Made by a program: the position numbers and the translations under genes
Source of the DNA: Streptomyces sp. S465
GTDB lineage: Bacteria > Actinomycetota > Actinomycetes > Streptomycetales > Streptomycetaceae
DNA length: 64,000 bases
Reading direction: 5' to 3'
Assembly (NCBI RefSeq): GCF_026898115.1
Contig: NZ_CP114036.1
Location: 5,574,001-5,638,000, forward strand
Shown: positions 45,042 through 52,733 of the stretch, piece by piece
Position numbering within the stretch: position 1 is the first letter of the stretch
Layout of the letters: every line of letters begins with the position of its first letter
The notes under the pieces: generated by a model
Database searches by the model: none
What the model was told of the DNA's origin: nothing
Seen by the model: only the letters and a program-made list of their open reading frames with translations

Positions 45042-45689
45042 TTACTTCGGCGGTTTGCGCCCGGTGATGCCGAGGTGGAGGAGCCAGGTCAGGCTCGGCC
45101 TGAGGTCGGCCTGCTTGACGCCCCAGCTCTGGAAGCCCTTCTGGTGCGCCGAGACCGAGGCCAGCATCGCGACCAGTGAGCCCGCGATGGCCGCCGGGTT
45201 GAGGTCCTCGTCGATCCGGCCCTTGGCCTGCTGCTCCTTGACGGCGTCGGTCAGGGAGTTGGTGACGGAATTGAGGATCTTCATGCGGATCTTGTAGAAC
45301 CGCTTGTCACCCTCGGCGGCGCCCAGATCGACCACTCGCAGGATGGCGTCATGTTTGCGCCAGAAGGAGAGGAACCCCTCCACCAGGTCCTCCGCCGCCG
45401 CGCCGCCGGACTTGCCCGCCCATGAGCGTCCGGCGACCAGATCGGTCAGGCTCGCGCCGTCCTTGGCCATCTCCTCGGCGAGCTCGAGGACGGCGCCCTC
45501 CACGTCGGGGAAGTACTGGTAGAACGTCGCCGGCGAGGTCCCGGCCTTACGGGCGACATCGATGACCTTGACGTCTCGGTACGGGGATGTGCTGAGCATC
45601 TCGCCGAGGCAGTCGAGCAGCTTCTGCCGCGTCGCCTGTCCGCGACGACCGGCCACCCGCCCGTCGACTGTGCGTACTTGTCCTGTCAT
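45042..45689 (-). CDS. TetR-family repressor, candidate master regulator of the regulon
   Basis: The 215-residue protein has an N-terminal TetR helix-turn-helix (about residues 20-65, with VIDVARKAGTSPATFYQYF) and a helical ligand domain (WRKHDAILRVVDLGAAEGDK and later VAMLASVSAHQKGF). TetR repressors bind palindromes of about this size as dimers and release on binding a ligand, often an acyl-CoA. It is the only TetR gene among the ten CTGACG operators. A degenerate copy of the palindrome overlaps its own start codon, which may mean weak autoregulation. The regulon assignment is inference. Confidence 0.9.
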   Translation of the reverse strand: MTGQVRTVDGRVAGRRGQATRQKLLDCLGEMLSTSPYRDVKVIDVARKAGTSPATFYQYFPDVEGAVLELAEEMAKDGASLTDLVAGRSWAGKSGGAAAEDLVEGFLSFWRKHDAILRVVDLGAAEGDKRFYKIRMKILNSVTNSLTDAVKEQQAKGRIDEDLNPAAIAGSLVAMLASVSAHQKGFQSWGVKQADLRPSLTWLLHLGITGRKPPK

Positions 45690-45697
45690 GCCGTCAG
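45683..45697. promoter_or_regulatory. Degenerate operator at TetR start codon
   Basis: CTGTCATGCCGTCAG overlaps the TetR ATG. The right arm is perfect, the left arm has two mismatches. I list it as a possible autoregulatory site, distinct from the ten good sites. Confidence 0.35.
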
Positions 45698-46282
45698 CTT
45701 ACCGAGGGGTGATCGGAGCGCGATTCTGCTGCGTGCAAATGGGGTTAGGGCGGGATGAGGTGGTTTGTGCACCTCGCCGAGCAGGCTGGAATGGCTGATT
45801 CCGGCCCCTGTCCACCGTCGTCAAGCCCTCAATCACCGCTCGCCCAGGCGAGTGAATCCTGTTATCAACAGCCTGTGGATAAAAACGGTGGATGACCCGG
45901 TGCGGGTCGGTCTCGAACCGAAAAAGATTGTCTAAATATTTCGAGTTCCAGGGCGAGCAGATCGGACGATACCCCGTTAGCGTGGCAAGTGAGGTAAGTG
46001 AAGCAAGCTGCCACAAATGCGCATCAAGCTTCTCCAAGCGGGCGCCGATCAAACTCCGGGCACCATTGCGTGCGGGCGCCGGGCGCGACCCGAGCGGACT
46101 CCCGGTACACGCCCCGGGCGGACCCCGGCGCGAGAGGCCGCCAGGGGCCATCAGGGGCCGCAGGAGGGGTGCCGGGAGGGTCGGAGGCGGGCGGGCCGCG
46201 GGAGAGTGCCGGCGGGGCGCCGGGAGGGGCGGAGAGGGCGTCGGAGAGGCGAGAGAGGCCAGAGACCGAGAGGATCCGGACC
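45690..46282. other. Intergenic region with facing DnaA-box-like 9-mers
   Basis: The 593-bp gap between the TetR and VOC genes is AT-rich at 45830-46020, rare in this genome. TTATCAACA (45862-45870) and TGTGGATAA (45874-45882) face each other 3 bp apart; the second is a perfect inverse of TTATCCACA. A CTCGAA/TTCGAG pair (45912-45917, 45940-45945) brackets an AT-rich loop. From about 46060 on it is GC-rich with no conserved frame. No gene is called. Confidence 0.5.
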
Positions 46283-47068
46283 ATGGCGGCATTCGCGGAA
46301 GGCGTGCCCTGCTGGACGGATGTGCTGCTGTCCGACCTCGCCGCGGGCCGGCGCTTCTACGGTGAGCTGTTCGGCTGGACCTTTCAGGAGATCGTCACCG
46401 ACTACGGCTCGTTCACCCGGGCCCTCCTCGACGGTAAGGACGTCGCGGGGCTGGTCCCCAAGCCGGACGGCCGGATGCCCACCGTCTGGAACCTCTACTT
46501 CGCCGCCGAGGACGCCGCCGCGACCGCCGTCCGGATCCGCGAGGCCGGCGGCCGGGTGATCACCCCGCCGGTCTGGATCGACGGATTCTGCGTCATGGCC
46601 ACGGCCGCCGATCCGGGCGGTGCCGTCTTCGGGATCTGGCAAGCGGGCAGCCACACCGGCTTCGGGCGGCGCGGCGCGCCCGGCACGTACGGCTGGGCCG
46701 AGGTCCACACCCGTCAGCCGCGCGCCGTGGATGCCTTCTACCGGGCGGTCTTCGGGTACGAGACGGTGCCCGTCGGCGAGGGCACCCCGACCGACGTCGT
46801 GCTGTGGACACCGCGCGGCGAGGCCCCGGACCCCCGTCACGCGATCGGTGGACGGGTCGTGATCGGTGAGCAGTACCCGGTCGAGCTGCCCGCCCACTTC
46901 CTGGTGTACTTCGTGGTGACGAATTGCGATCAGGCGCTGCGCACGGTCCACGAGCTGGGTGGGCGGGTCCTCAAGACGCCCGAAGATACGCCGTACGGGC
47001 GTTTCGCGGTCGTTGTGGACAATCAGGGCGCGTCCTTCGCCGTCATCGACCTCTCGGCGGCGGGCTGA
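46283..47068 (+). CDS. VOC-superfamily (glyoxalase-like) protein
   Basis: The 261-residue protein has two tandem vicinal-oxygen-chelate modules (about residues 1-125 and 135-258), each with the RFYGELFGW / AFYRAVFGYE type helix. Such two-module proteins occur often in Streptomyces as predicted hydroxylases, isomerases or resistance proteins; the metal ligands cannot be fixed by eye. ATG 46283 (MAAFAEGVPCWTDV) is preferred, since longer upstream frames lack conserved sequence. It is followed 230 bp later by the AfsK-like gene on the same strand. Confidence 0.88.
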   Translation: MAAFAEGVPCWTDVLLSDLAAGRRFYGELFGWTFQEIVTDYGSFTRALLDGKDVAGLVPKPDGRMPTVWNLYFAAEDAAATAVRIREAGGRVITPPVWIDGFCVMATAADPGGAVFGIWQAGSHTGFGRRGAPGTYGWAEVHTRQPRAVDAFYRAVFGYETVPVGEGTPTDVVLWTPRGEAPDPRHAIGGRVVIGEQYPVELPAHFLVYFVVTNCDQALRTVHELGGRVLKTPEDTPYGRFAVVVDNQGASFAVIDLSAAG

Positions 47069-47298
47069 ACCCGGGGCGCGGAACTGGGCGATGGGGGTCC
47101 GGGGACGCTCGGCCGAACCCCGGTCGAAGCGGGCCGGCCCCGGCTCCGTATCGCCCGATGACACGACGATTCGCCCCCGGGTTCGCAACCGCCGCCTTCG
47201 CCAGAGAGAATGCAGGATGCGTGCCGCCGGTTGGTTTGTCGGTGAGACGCTGCACGGGGCTGTATTTTTTCAAGCCCCCACGGGGAGGTGGCAGGCAA

Positions 47299-50007
47299 GT
47301 GGTGGAGCAGCTGACGCAGCACGATCCGAGGCGGATCGGCCCTTTCGAGGTGCTCGGCCGTCTCGGCGCGGGCGGCATGGGGCTGGTCTATCTGGCCCGC
47401 TCGGCATCGGGCCGACGGGTCGCGATCAAGACGGTCCGGACCGAGCTCGCCGAGGACCAGCTGTTCCGTGTCCGGTTCACCCGTGAGGTGGAGGCGGCCC
47501 GCGCGGTCAGCGGGTTCTACACGGCCGCGGTCGTGGACGCCGATCCGCGCGCCGCGGTGCCGTGGTTGGCCACGGCCTATGTGCCGGCTCCCTCCCTCGA
47601 GGAAATCGTCAACGAGTGCGGACCGATGCCCGCCCAGGCGGTGCGGTGGCTGGCGGCCGGGGTCGCCGAGGCGCTCCAGTCCATCCACGGCGCGGGCCTG
47701 GTCCACCGGGATCTGAAGCCGTCCAATGTGCTGGTCGTCGAGGACGGCCCGCGCGTGATCGACTTCGGTATCGCCTCCGGTGTCTCGAACACCCGGCTGA
47801 CGATGACCAACGTCGCGGTCGGCACCCCCGCCTACATGTCGCCCGAGCAGGCGCGCGACTCGCGCAGTGTGACGGGCGCGAGCGACATCTTCTCGCTCGG
47901 CTCGACGCTGACCTTCGCGGCCACCGGACACGCGCCCTTCCACGGCGCCAACCCGGTGGAGACCGTGTTCATGCTGCTGCGCGAGGGTCCCGACCTGGCC
48001 GGGCTGCCGGACGAGCTGCGGCCGCTCATCGAGTCGTGCATGCAGATGGAGCCCGAGCGGCGGCCGTCCCCGGCCGATCTGCAGTCCCAGCTGGCCCCGC
48101 ATCTGTTCGCCTCCAACGCCGACGACAGTGGTACGGCCTCGGCCTGGCTGCCGGGTGGCGCCGTCGCGCTCATCGAGCGCAAGCGCAGCGGTCGCAACCA
48201 GGTGCGCTCATCCCGGCCCGCGGCCGACGGCGGCCGTCCGGCCGGGCACGGCGGAAGCGCCGGGCACGGCGGAAGCGGTGGGCACGGCGGGAGCGGTGGC
48301 GGCCGGTCGTCCGCGCCGCTGCCCCCGGAGCGTCCGCCCGCACCGCCCTCGTACGCCCCCGCCGCGGGCGCCTCCGCAGGCGGGCGTGGCGGTCGGCACG
48401 GCGCGGGTGGGCCCGCCGGAGCGGGCGGCTGGGAGCCCGTGGGCACGGGCGACCCGCGCGGAGGCCTGCGGACGCCGGAGGCCGCGAGCCCGCCGGGCGC
48501 GCTGGGCGCCATCGGACCCGGGCGGCACGCCGCCCCCGCCGGACGTCCCTCCGCCGCCCCGGCCGCACCCGCCCCGCCTCCGTCCGCCGGGCCTCCGTCC
48601 GCCGTGCCCGCCCCGGTGCCCGCCGGGGCCGACGGGGCGGTGCGGCTGCCCGGATCGCCGGTGCCGATCGGCCCCGGGCTCCGGGCCGCCGACGCGCGGG
48701 AGCCGCAGCCGCAGCACGGCACCGGACCCGCGACCGGCTGGGTGCGTCCGCCGGCCGGGGTCACGAGCGGAGGGCTGAGCGGAGGCGACGGCACGGCCGC
48801 CGTCCCGCCGCCGCACTCCCCGCCGGCCGAGCCGTCCGAACCGCCGGCCCAGGGAGCCGGGCAGGGCCGCTGGCGCCCGTGGCGGTTCCGTATGTCGAAC
48901 GACGTCTGGGGCACCCCGGCGGTCGCCGGCGACCTGCTGTACGTGACCTCGTTCGAGGTGCACGCGCTGGATGTGGCCACTGGCCGGCGCCAGTTCAAGA
49001 CGCGTGACGTGGCGTGGGCGATGGCCGTGGCGAACGGCCGGATCCACGCCTCCGACGGCCCCACGCTGTACGCGCTGGACGCGGAGGACGGCGCCGAGCG
49101 CTGGCGTCTGTCGACCGACGGCTGGGTCTACTCCCTCAAGGTCGATCGCGGCACGGTCGTCACCGGCACGCGCGGCGGTGGCGTCCAGGCGTGGGAGGCG
49201 GCCAACGGCGAGCTGCTGTGGGAGAGGCAGGGCCTCCAGACCGACTTCGAGACGCCCGAGTCCGGCCCGGTGATCCACGACGGGACGGTCTATGTGTGGG
49301 CGGACGCGCGGCTGCGCGCCCTGGAGGCGCGCACCGGCGCGGAGCGCTGGTCGTACCCGGTGGGCGACGCGGCGTCCTGCGGCGGTGTGCCGCTGCGTCT
49401 GCTGCCGGCGCCCGACGGGGTGGTCTACGTCTCGGCGGGGACACGGGTGCTCGCGCTCGACATCGCCCGCGGGGATGTGCGGTGGCGTTTCGAGGCGCCC
49501 GCCGTCTTCCTGTGCGCCCCCGCGTACGCGCCGGGGCCCGCGGTGACCGGCGGTGGTATCTACATCGCCGACTATCTGGGCACGGTCTACGCGCTGGACG
49601 CGGCGAACGGCCGCGACCGCTGGCGGATCGCGACCGAGGCCCGGCAGTCGATCGAACCGGTGCTGGTGGCCGAGGGCTCGGTCCATCTGGGCAGCGGTGG
49701 CGCGCTCTACACGCTCGACGCGGTCACCGGCACGCCCAAGTGGCGGTTCGCGGCGGGTGGCGAGGTCATCGGTTCGCCGGTGGTCGCCGACGGCCGGGTC
49801 CACTTCGGCTCGGCCGACCACTGCCTCTACACGGTGGACGCGGCGGGCGGACAGCTGCGCTGGAAGCTGGCGACCGGCGGTGAGATCACCGGCTCGCCGG
49901 TGGCCGCCAAGGGCGTGGTGTACGCGTGCAGCAAGGACCGCTGCGTCTACGCGCTGGACGCGGTCAAGGGCACGGGCCAGTCCCGTCCGTCGGGCGGCCG
50001 GGCCTGA
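47299..50007 (+). CDS. afsK: AfsK-like Ser/Thr kinase with PQQ beta-propeller
   Basis: The 902-residue protein has a Hanks kinase domain at residues 10-275 (LGAGGMGLVYLARS, VAIKTVR, HRDLKPSNVL, DFGIASG, all intact). A Gly/Pro/Ala-rich linker of about 250 residues follows, then a C-terminal propeller of PQQ-type blades (SNDVWGTPAVAGDLLYVTSF onwards, each with LxALDAxTG). It has no transmembrane helix. This is the layout of AfsK, which autophosphorylates and phosphorylates AfsR. The start is a GTG at 47299 (or 47302) after GGGGAGG. Presence of afsS and afsR in the same window supports the name, but a paralogue cannot be excluded. Confidence 0.82.
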   Translation: MVEQLTQHDPRRIGPFEVLGRLGAGGMGLVYLARSASGRRVAIKTVRTELAEDQLFRVRFTREVEAARAVSGFYTAAVVDADPRAAVPWLATAYVPAPSLEEIVNECGPMPAQAVRWLAAGVAEALQSIHGAGLVHRDLKPSNVLVVEDGPRVIDFGIASGVSNTRLTMTNVAVGTPAYMSPEQARDSRSVTGASDIFSLGSTLTFAATGHAPFHGANPVETVFMLLREGPDLAGLPDELRPLIESCMQMEPERRPSPADLQSQLAPHLFASNADDSGTASAWLPGGAVALIERKRSGRNQVRSSRPAADGGRPAGHGGSAGHGGSGGHGGSGGGRSSAPLPPERPPAPPSYAPAAGASAGGRGGRHGAGGPAGAGGWEPVGTGDPRGGLRTPEAASPPGALGAIGPGRHAAPAGRPSAAPAAPAPPPSAGPPSAVPAPVPAGADGAVRLPGSPVPIGPGLRAADAREPQPQHGTGPATGWVRPPAGVTSGGLSGGDGTAAVPPPHSPPAEPSEPPAQGAGQGRWRPWRFRMSNDVWGTPAVAGDLLYVTSFEVHALDVATGRRQFKTRDVAWAMAVANGRIHASDGPTLYALDAEDGAERWRLSTDGWVYSLKVDRGTVVTGTRGGGVQAWEAANGELLWERQGLQTDFETPESGPVIHDGTVYVWADARLRALEARTGAERWSYPVGDAASCGGVPLRLLPAPDGVVYVSAGTRVLALDIARGDVRWRFEAPAVFLCAPAYAPGPAVTGGGIYIADYLGTVYALDAANGRDRWRIATEARQSIEPVLVAEGSVHLGSGGALYTLDAVTGTPKWRFAAGGEVIGSPVVADGRVHFGSADHCLYTVDAAGGQLRWKLATGGEITGSPVAAKGVVYACSKDRCVYALDAVKGTGQSRPSGGRA
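48244..48297 (+). repeat. In-frame 18-bp repeats in the AfsK-like linker
   Basis: Three 18-bp units (48244-48261, 48262-48279, 48280-48297) encode GHGGSA/GHGGSG. Confidence 0.88.
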
Positions 50008-50088
50008 CCGAGCCCGTCCGACGGGCGCCCGGAGGCGGCCGGGCCGTGAGCCGTGTCCCTGTCAATTCCTGCTACGGTGGCGGGCGTT

Positions 50089-50119
50089 CATCGACCTCCT
50101 GGGAGCCGGGAGGTCGATG
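50089..50119 (+). promoter_or_regulatory. Inverted repeat upstream of exported-protein gene
   Basis: An 11-bp perfect stem (CATCGACCTCC at 50089-50099, GGAGGTCGATG at 50109-50119) with a 9-nt loop lies 60 bp before the 50179 start. A TACGGTGG element just upstream (near 50074) resembles TATGGTGG near 50817 before the next gene, so the two genes may share promoter type. The stem may be an operator or a leader hairpin. Confidence 0.55.
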
Positions 50120-50178
50120 GGTATCTCCGCGCGGTTTTCGTGCGGTCTTCGTGCGGTCGTCGGGGGACGGGGTCTGTC

Positions 50179-50742
50179 ATGCGGCGTGGTCTACGGCTGG
50201 CTGCCGTGCTCACCGTGGTGCTCGTGGCGCTGACCGGGTTCAAGGGGCGCGGGCATGGCCACGGGGGTGGTGGAGGCGGCTGTTCCAGCTCCTCCTCGCA
50301 CCACTCGGGGTCCAGCTCCGGTTCCGGCTCAGGTGGCTACTCGGACTCCGACGACGAGAGCTCGACCACCGGCGTAGGCACGGGTGGGTCCCGCTACCGC
50401 GACTACGACGATGACGACTACGGCGACAGCGCGTCCAGCGGTTCCTCGGGCGGCTCGGCGTCGTCCTCCGAGCCCGAGGCGACCGTCGTCAGCTGTGCGG
50501 GCAAGGACGCGAAGGACGAGAGCGGCCGCCCGGCGGCGACCGTGAAGGTGCGCAACCGCTCGGGCGTGGCCGAGACCTACTCCGTCGACATGAACTTCAA
50601 GGACCGGGACGGTGTGACCCTGACGTCCGGCCGGGCCGATGTACGGGTCCCCGCGGGGCGGTCGAGGACCGTACGGGTGCCGCTCGACGATCCGTCGCCC
50701 TCGGGAACCGTGGTGACGTGTGAGGTCGTCTCCGTCCTCTGA
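50179..50742 (+). CDS. Exported Ser/Gly-rich protein with FxLYD-like domain
   Basis: The 187-residue protein has an N-terminal export signal (LRLAAVLTVVLVALTG), a low-complexity stretch rich in Gly, Ser, His and Asp (residues 22-105), and a C-terminal beta domain (VVSCAGKDAKDESGRPAATV to TCEVVSVL). That domain resembles FxLYD-type domains with a paired Cys at its ends. The next gene encodes a similar exported protein, so they look like duplicates. The start ATG at 50179 is preceded by GGGGTCTG. Role unknown; proximity to the AfsK-like gene may be functional or accidental. Confidence 0.78.
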   Translation: MRRGLRLAAVLTVVLVALTGFKGRGHGHGGGGGGCSSSSSHHSGSSSGSGSGGYSDSDDESSTTGVGTGGSRYRDYDDDDYGDSASSGSSGGSASSSEPEATVVSCAGKDAKDESGRPAATVKVRNRSGVAETYSVDMNFKDRDGVTLTSGRADVRVPAGRSRTVRVPLDDPSPSGTVVTCEVVSVL

Positions 50743-50885
50743 AAGCCGGAAACCGGAAACCGGTGAGCCGGGTCAGGCGCGTCTGAAGGTGACTTTGGGG
50801 TAGCGGAACCTGCCGCTATGGTGGCGCGCACATGTCAACTGGCCTGCGGTTGGCTCGAATGTGTCTTTTCAACGGGGGTAATACC

Positions 50886-51416
50886 ATGCAACGCCGCTCT
50901 GTCCGTATCGTCGCCGTCGCCCTGATCGGGCTCATGGCGCTGACCGGCTGCGGAAAGAAGAAGGGCGGAAGCCACAGCAGCGGCCTCGGGGGGTTCACCT
51001 CCGGGGGGAGCGGCGGCGACAGCCCGCTGTCCGACCCCAGCGGCCTGCCCACCGGCCTGCCGTCGTACGACTCCAGCACCCCCACCCCGTCGTACTCCCC
51101 GTCCGTGCCGCCCACCTACAACTCGGACGGCACGATCGACATCTCCGCCAGCGGCTGCGACTACAACGAGTCGACCAGTTCGTTCGAGTACACCCTCACC
51201 ATCAGGAACCCCGAGACGCAGTCCATGCACTACTCGATCACCATCGAGTGGGAGAACCAGGCCGGCGGCGCCCTGCTGGGCTCCGATTACAAGTCCGTCA
51301 CCGTGGCGCCCGGCAGCAGCCAGACCCTCAGCGCCACCTCCTACCGCTACCTCACCGAGCAGACGTCCTTCACCTGTGATGTCACCTCGGCGCTCAAGTA
51401 CCCGAGCTCCACCTGA
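50886..51416 (+). CDS. Lipoprotein with FxLYD-like domain
   Basis: The 176-residue protein has a type II signal with lipobox LTGC (Cys near residue 21). A Ser/Gly/Pro-rich spacer follows, then a C-terminal beta domain (IDISASGCDYNESTSSFEYT to FTCDVTSALKYP) with two Cys that could form a disulfide, as in the previous gene. ATG 50886 follows GGGGGTAAT. It is a likely paralogue of the gene just upstream but with a lipid anchor. It ends 28 bp before the convergent enoyl-CoA hydratase gene. Confidence 0.82.
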   Translation: MQRRSVRIVAVALIGLMALTGCGKKKGGSHSSGLGGFTSGGSGGDSPLSDPSGLPTGLPSYDSSTPTPSYSPSVPPTYNSDGTIDISASGCDYNESTSSFEYTLTIRNPETQSMHYSITIEWENQAGGALLGSDYKSVTVAPGSSQTLSATSYRYLTEQTSFTCDVTSALKYPSST

Positions 51417-51444
51417 GGTCCGAGCCGATCCGAGACCGGCGGCC

Positions 51445-52212
51445 TCACCGGGTACGGAAGCCGGGCGTGCGGGCCGCGAAAAGCGCGGCCTGGCGTCCCG
51501 GCGGCAGATTGCCCAGCGCGATCAACTGCGGCGCTCGCGCGAGCGCCTGAGCCAGCGTCGTCTCCTTCGCCGCCCACAGCGCCCTTACGGTGCCCTGCAC
51601 CGCCTCCGTCGGATACGACGCGATGACCGAGGCGGCGCGGATGGCCGCCGTAAGGGCTTCACCGACCGGGGTCACCTCGCTGACCAGGCCCGTCTCATAC
51701 GCGCGCCGGGCCGTGAGCCGCTCCGCCGTCCCCATCAGCGCCATCCGCGCGACTTCGCCCATCGGCATGCGCTGCGCCATGTAGACGGCCTCGTAGGCGC
51801 TGACCATCCCGTAGCTGGTGTGCGGGTCGAAGAAGGTCGCCGTCTCGTCCGCGACGATGAACTCGGTCTCGCCCAGCAGATAGAACGCCCCGCCGCACGC
51901 CATCCCGGCCACCGCCGCGATCACCGGCTTCCACAGGTCGTTCGCCTTCGGTCCGACGGTGCGCAGCGGATCGTCCATCGCGTACGGCGACGGCGGCTGC
52001 GGGACCTCCACCGAGCGGTCGACACCGGTGCTGAAGGCCCGGCCGCCCGCGCCGGTGAGGACCACGGCCCGGACCGACGCGTCCTGGCGCAGCCGCCGCC
52101 ATACGGCCGTCAGTTCGCCGGCCGTCTCCAGGTCGATGGCGTTGTGCCGCTCGGGCCGGTCGAGGGTGACGACGGCGACGCCGCCCTCGTCGGCCCGCAC
52201 ACGGACCGTCAT
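51445..52212 (-). CDS. Enoyl-CoA hydratase/isomerase family protein
   Basis: The 255-residue crotonase has the oxyanion segments GGRAFSTGVDRSVEVP and AAVAGMACGGAFYLLGETEF, and a C-terminal helical part. The usual catalytic Glu pair is not evident in TSYGMVSAYEAVYMAQRMP, so the precise reaction is uncertain. The start at 52212 overlaps the DUF35 stop in ATGA. It is the last gene of the unit thiolase, DUF35, crotonase, which together would perform beta-oxidation-like side-chain shortening. Confidence 0.9.
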   Translation of the reverse strand: MTVRVRADEGGVAVVTLDRPERHNAIDLETAGELTAVWRRLRQDASVRAVVLTGAGGRAFSTGVDRSVEVPQPPSPYAMDDPLRTVGPKANDLWKPVIAAVAGMACGGAFYLLGETEFIVADETATFFDPHTSYGMVSAYEAVYMAQRMPMGEVARMALMGTAERLTARRAYETGLVSEVTPVGEALTAAIRAASVIASYPTEAVQGTVRALWAAKETTLAQALARAPQLIALGNLPPGRQAALFAARTPGFRTR

Positions 52213-52685
52213 GGCCGCTCCAGCAGCCAGCGGACCACCGTGAGACCGTCGTCCGTCTCGTGGAAGGCGGCCTTCACGGGCGCGCCGATGCGGAGGCGCT
52301 CCGGCGGGACCGAGTTCAGCGCCGCGTCGGCGGAGGCGACCAGATTGCCCACCAGCCGGATGCGCGGGGCGTCCGCGAGCTCCACGAGGATCACGTTGTA
52401 GGGCGCCTGGGCCGCGTAGCCGGGCAACAGCGGCGGATGGGGCAGAACGTACGACCAGATCCGGCCGCGGCCGCTCATCTTTGTCCACAGGCTGTCGAAG
52501 GACTGGCAGTGGGGGCAGCAGGGCCGGGGCGGAAAGCGCGGTTCGCCGCAGCCGGCGCAGCTTTGGACGCGCAGTTCGCCGCGCGCCGCGTAGCGGAAGA
52601 AGGGCGCCCCGTCCTCGTCGGGCACGGGGGCCAGCAGCCCGTCGGCCCGGCCGCTTCCGGCCGTCGTCGTATCCGTCTGTGTCAT
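52209..52685 (-). CDS. DUF35 Zn-ribbon/OB-fold protein
   Basis: The 158-residue protein carries the zinc-ribbon cysteines Cys43, Cys46, Cys57 and Cys60 (CAGC and CPHC) followed by an OB fold (IWSYVLPHPPLLPGYAAQAP). It is the second DUF35 gene of the window and lies directly downstream of a thiolase-fold gene, so the pair should form one complex. A Met four codons upstream (52697) is an alternative start. The gap to the thiolase gene contains short CTCCTCA repeats. Confidence 0.92.
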   Translation of the reverse strand: MTQTDTTTAGSGRADGLLAPVPDEDGAPFFRYAARGELRVQSCAGCGEPRFPPRPCCPHCQSFDSLWTKMSGRGRIWSYVLPHPPLLPGYAAQAPYNVILVELADAPRIRLVGNLVASADAALNSVPPERLRIGAPVKAAFHETDDGLTVVRWLLERP

Positions 52686-52733
52686 GGCGTCGGTCAACTC
52701 CTCAACTCCTCAATCCCGCAGCTCGTCAGCTCC

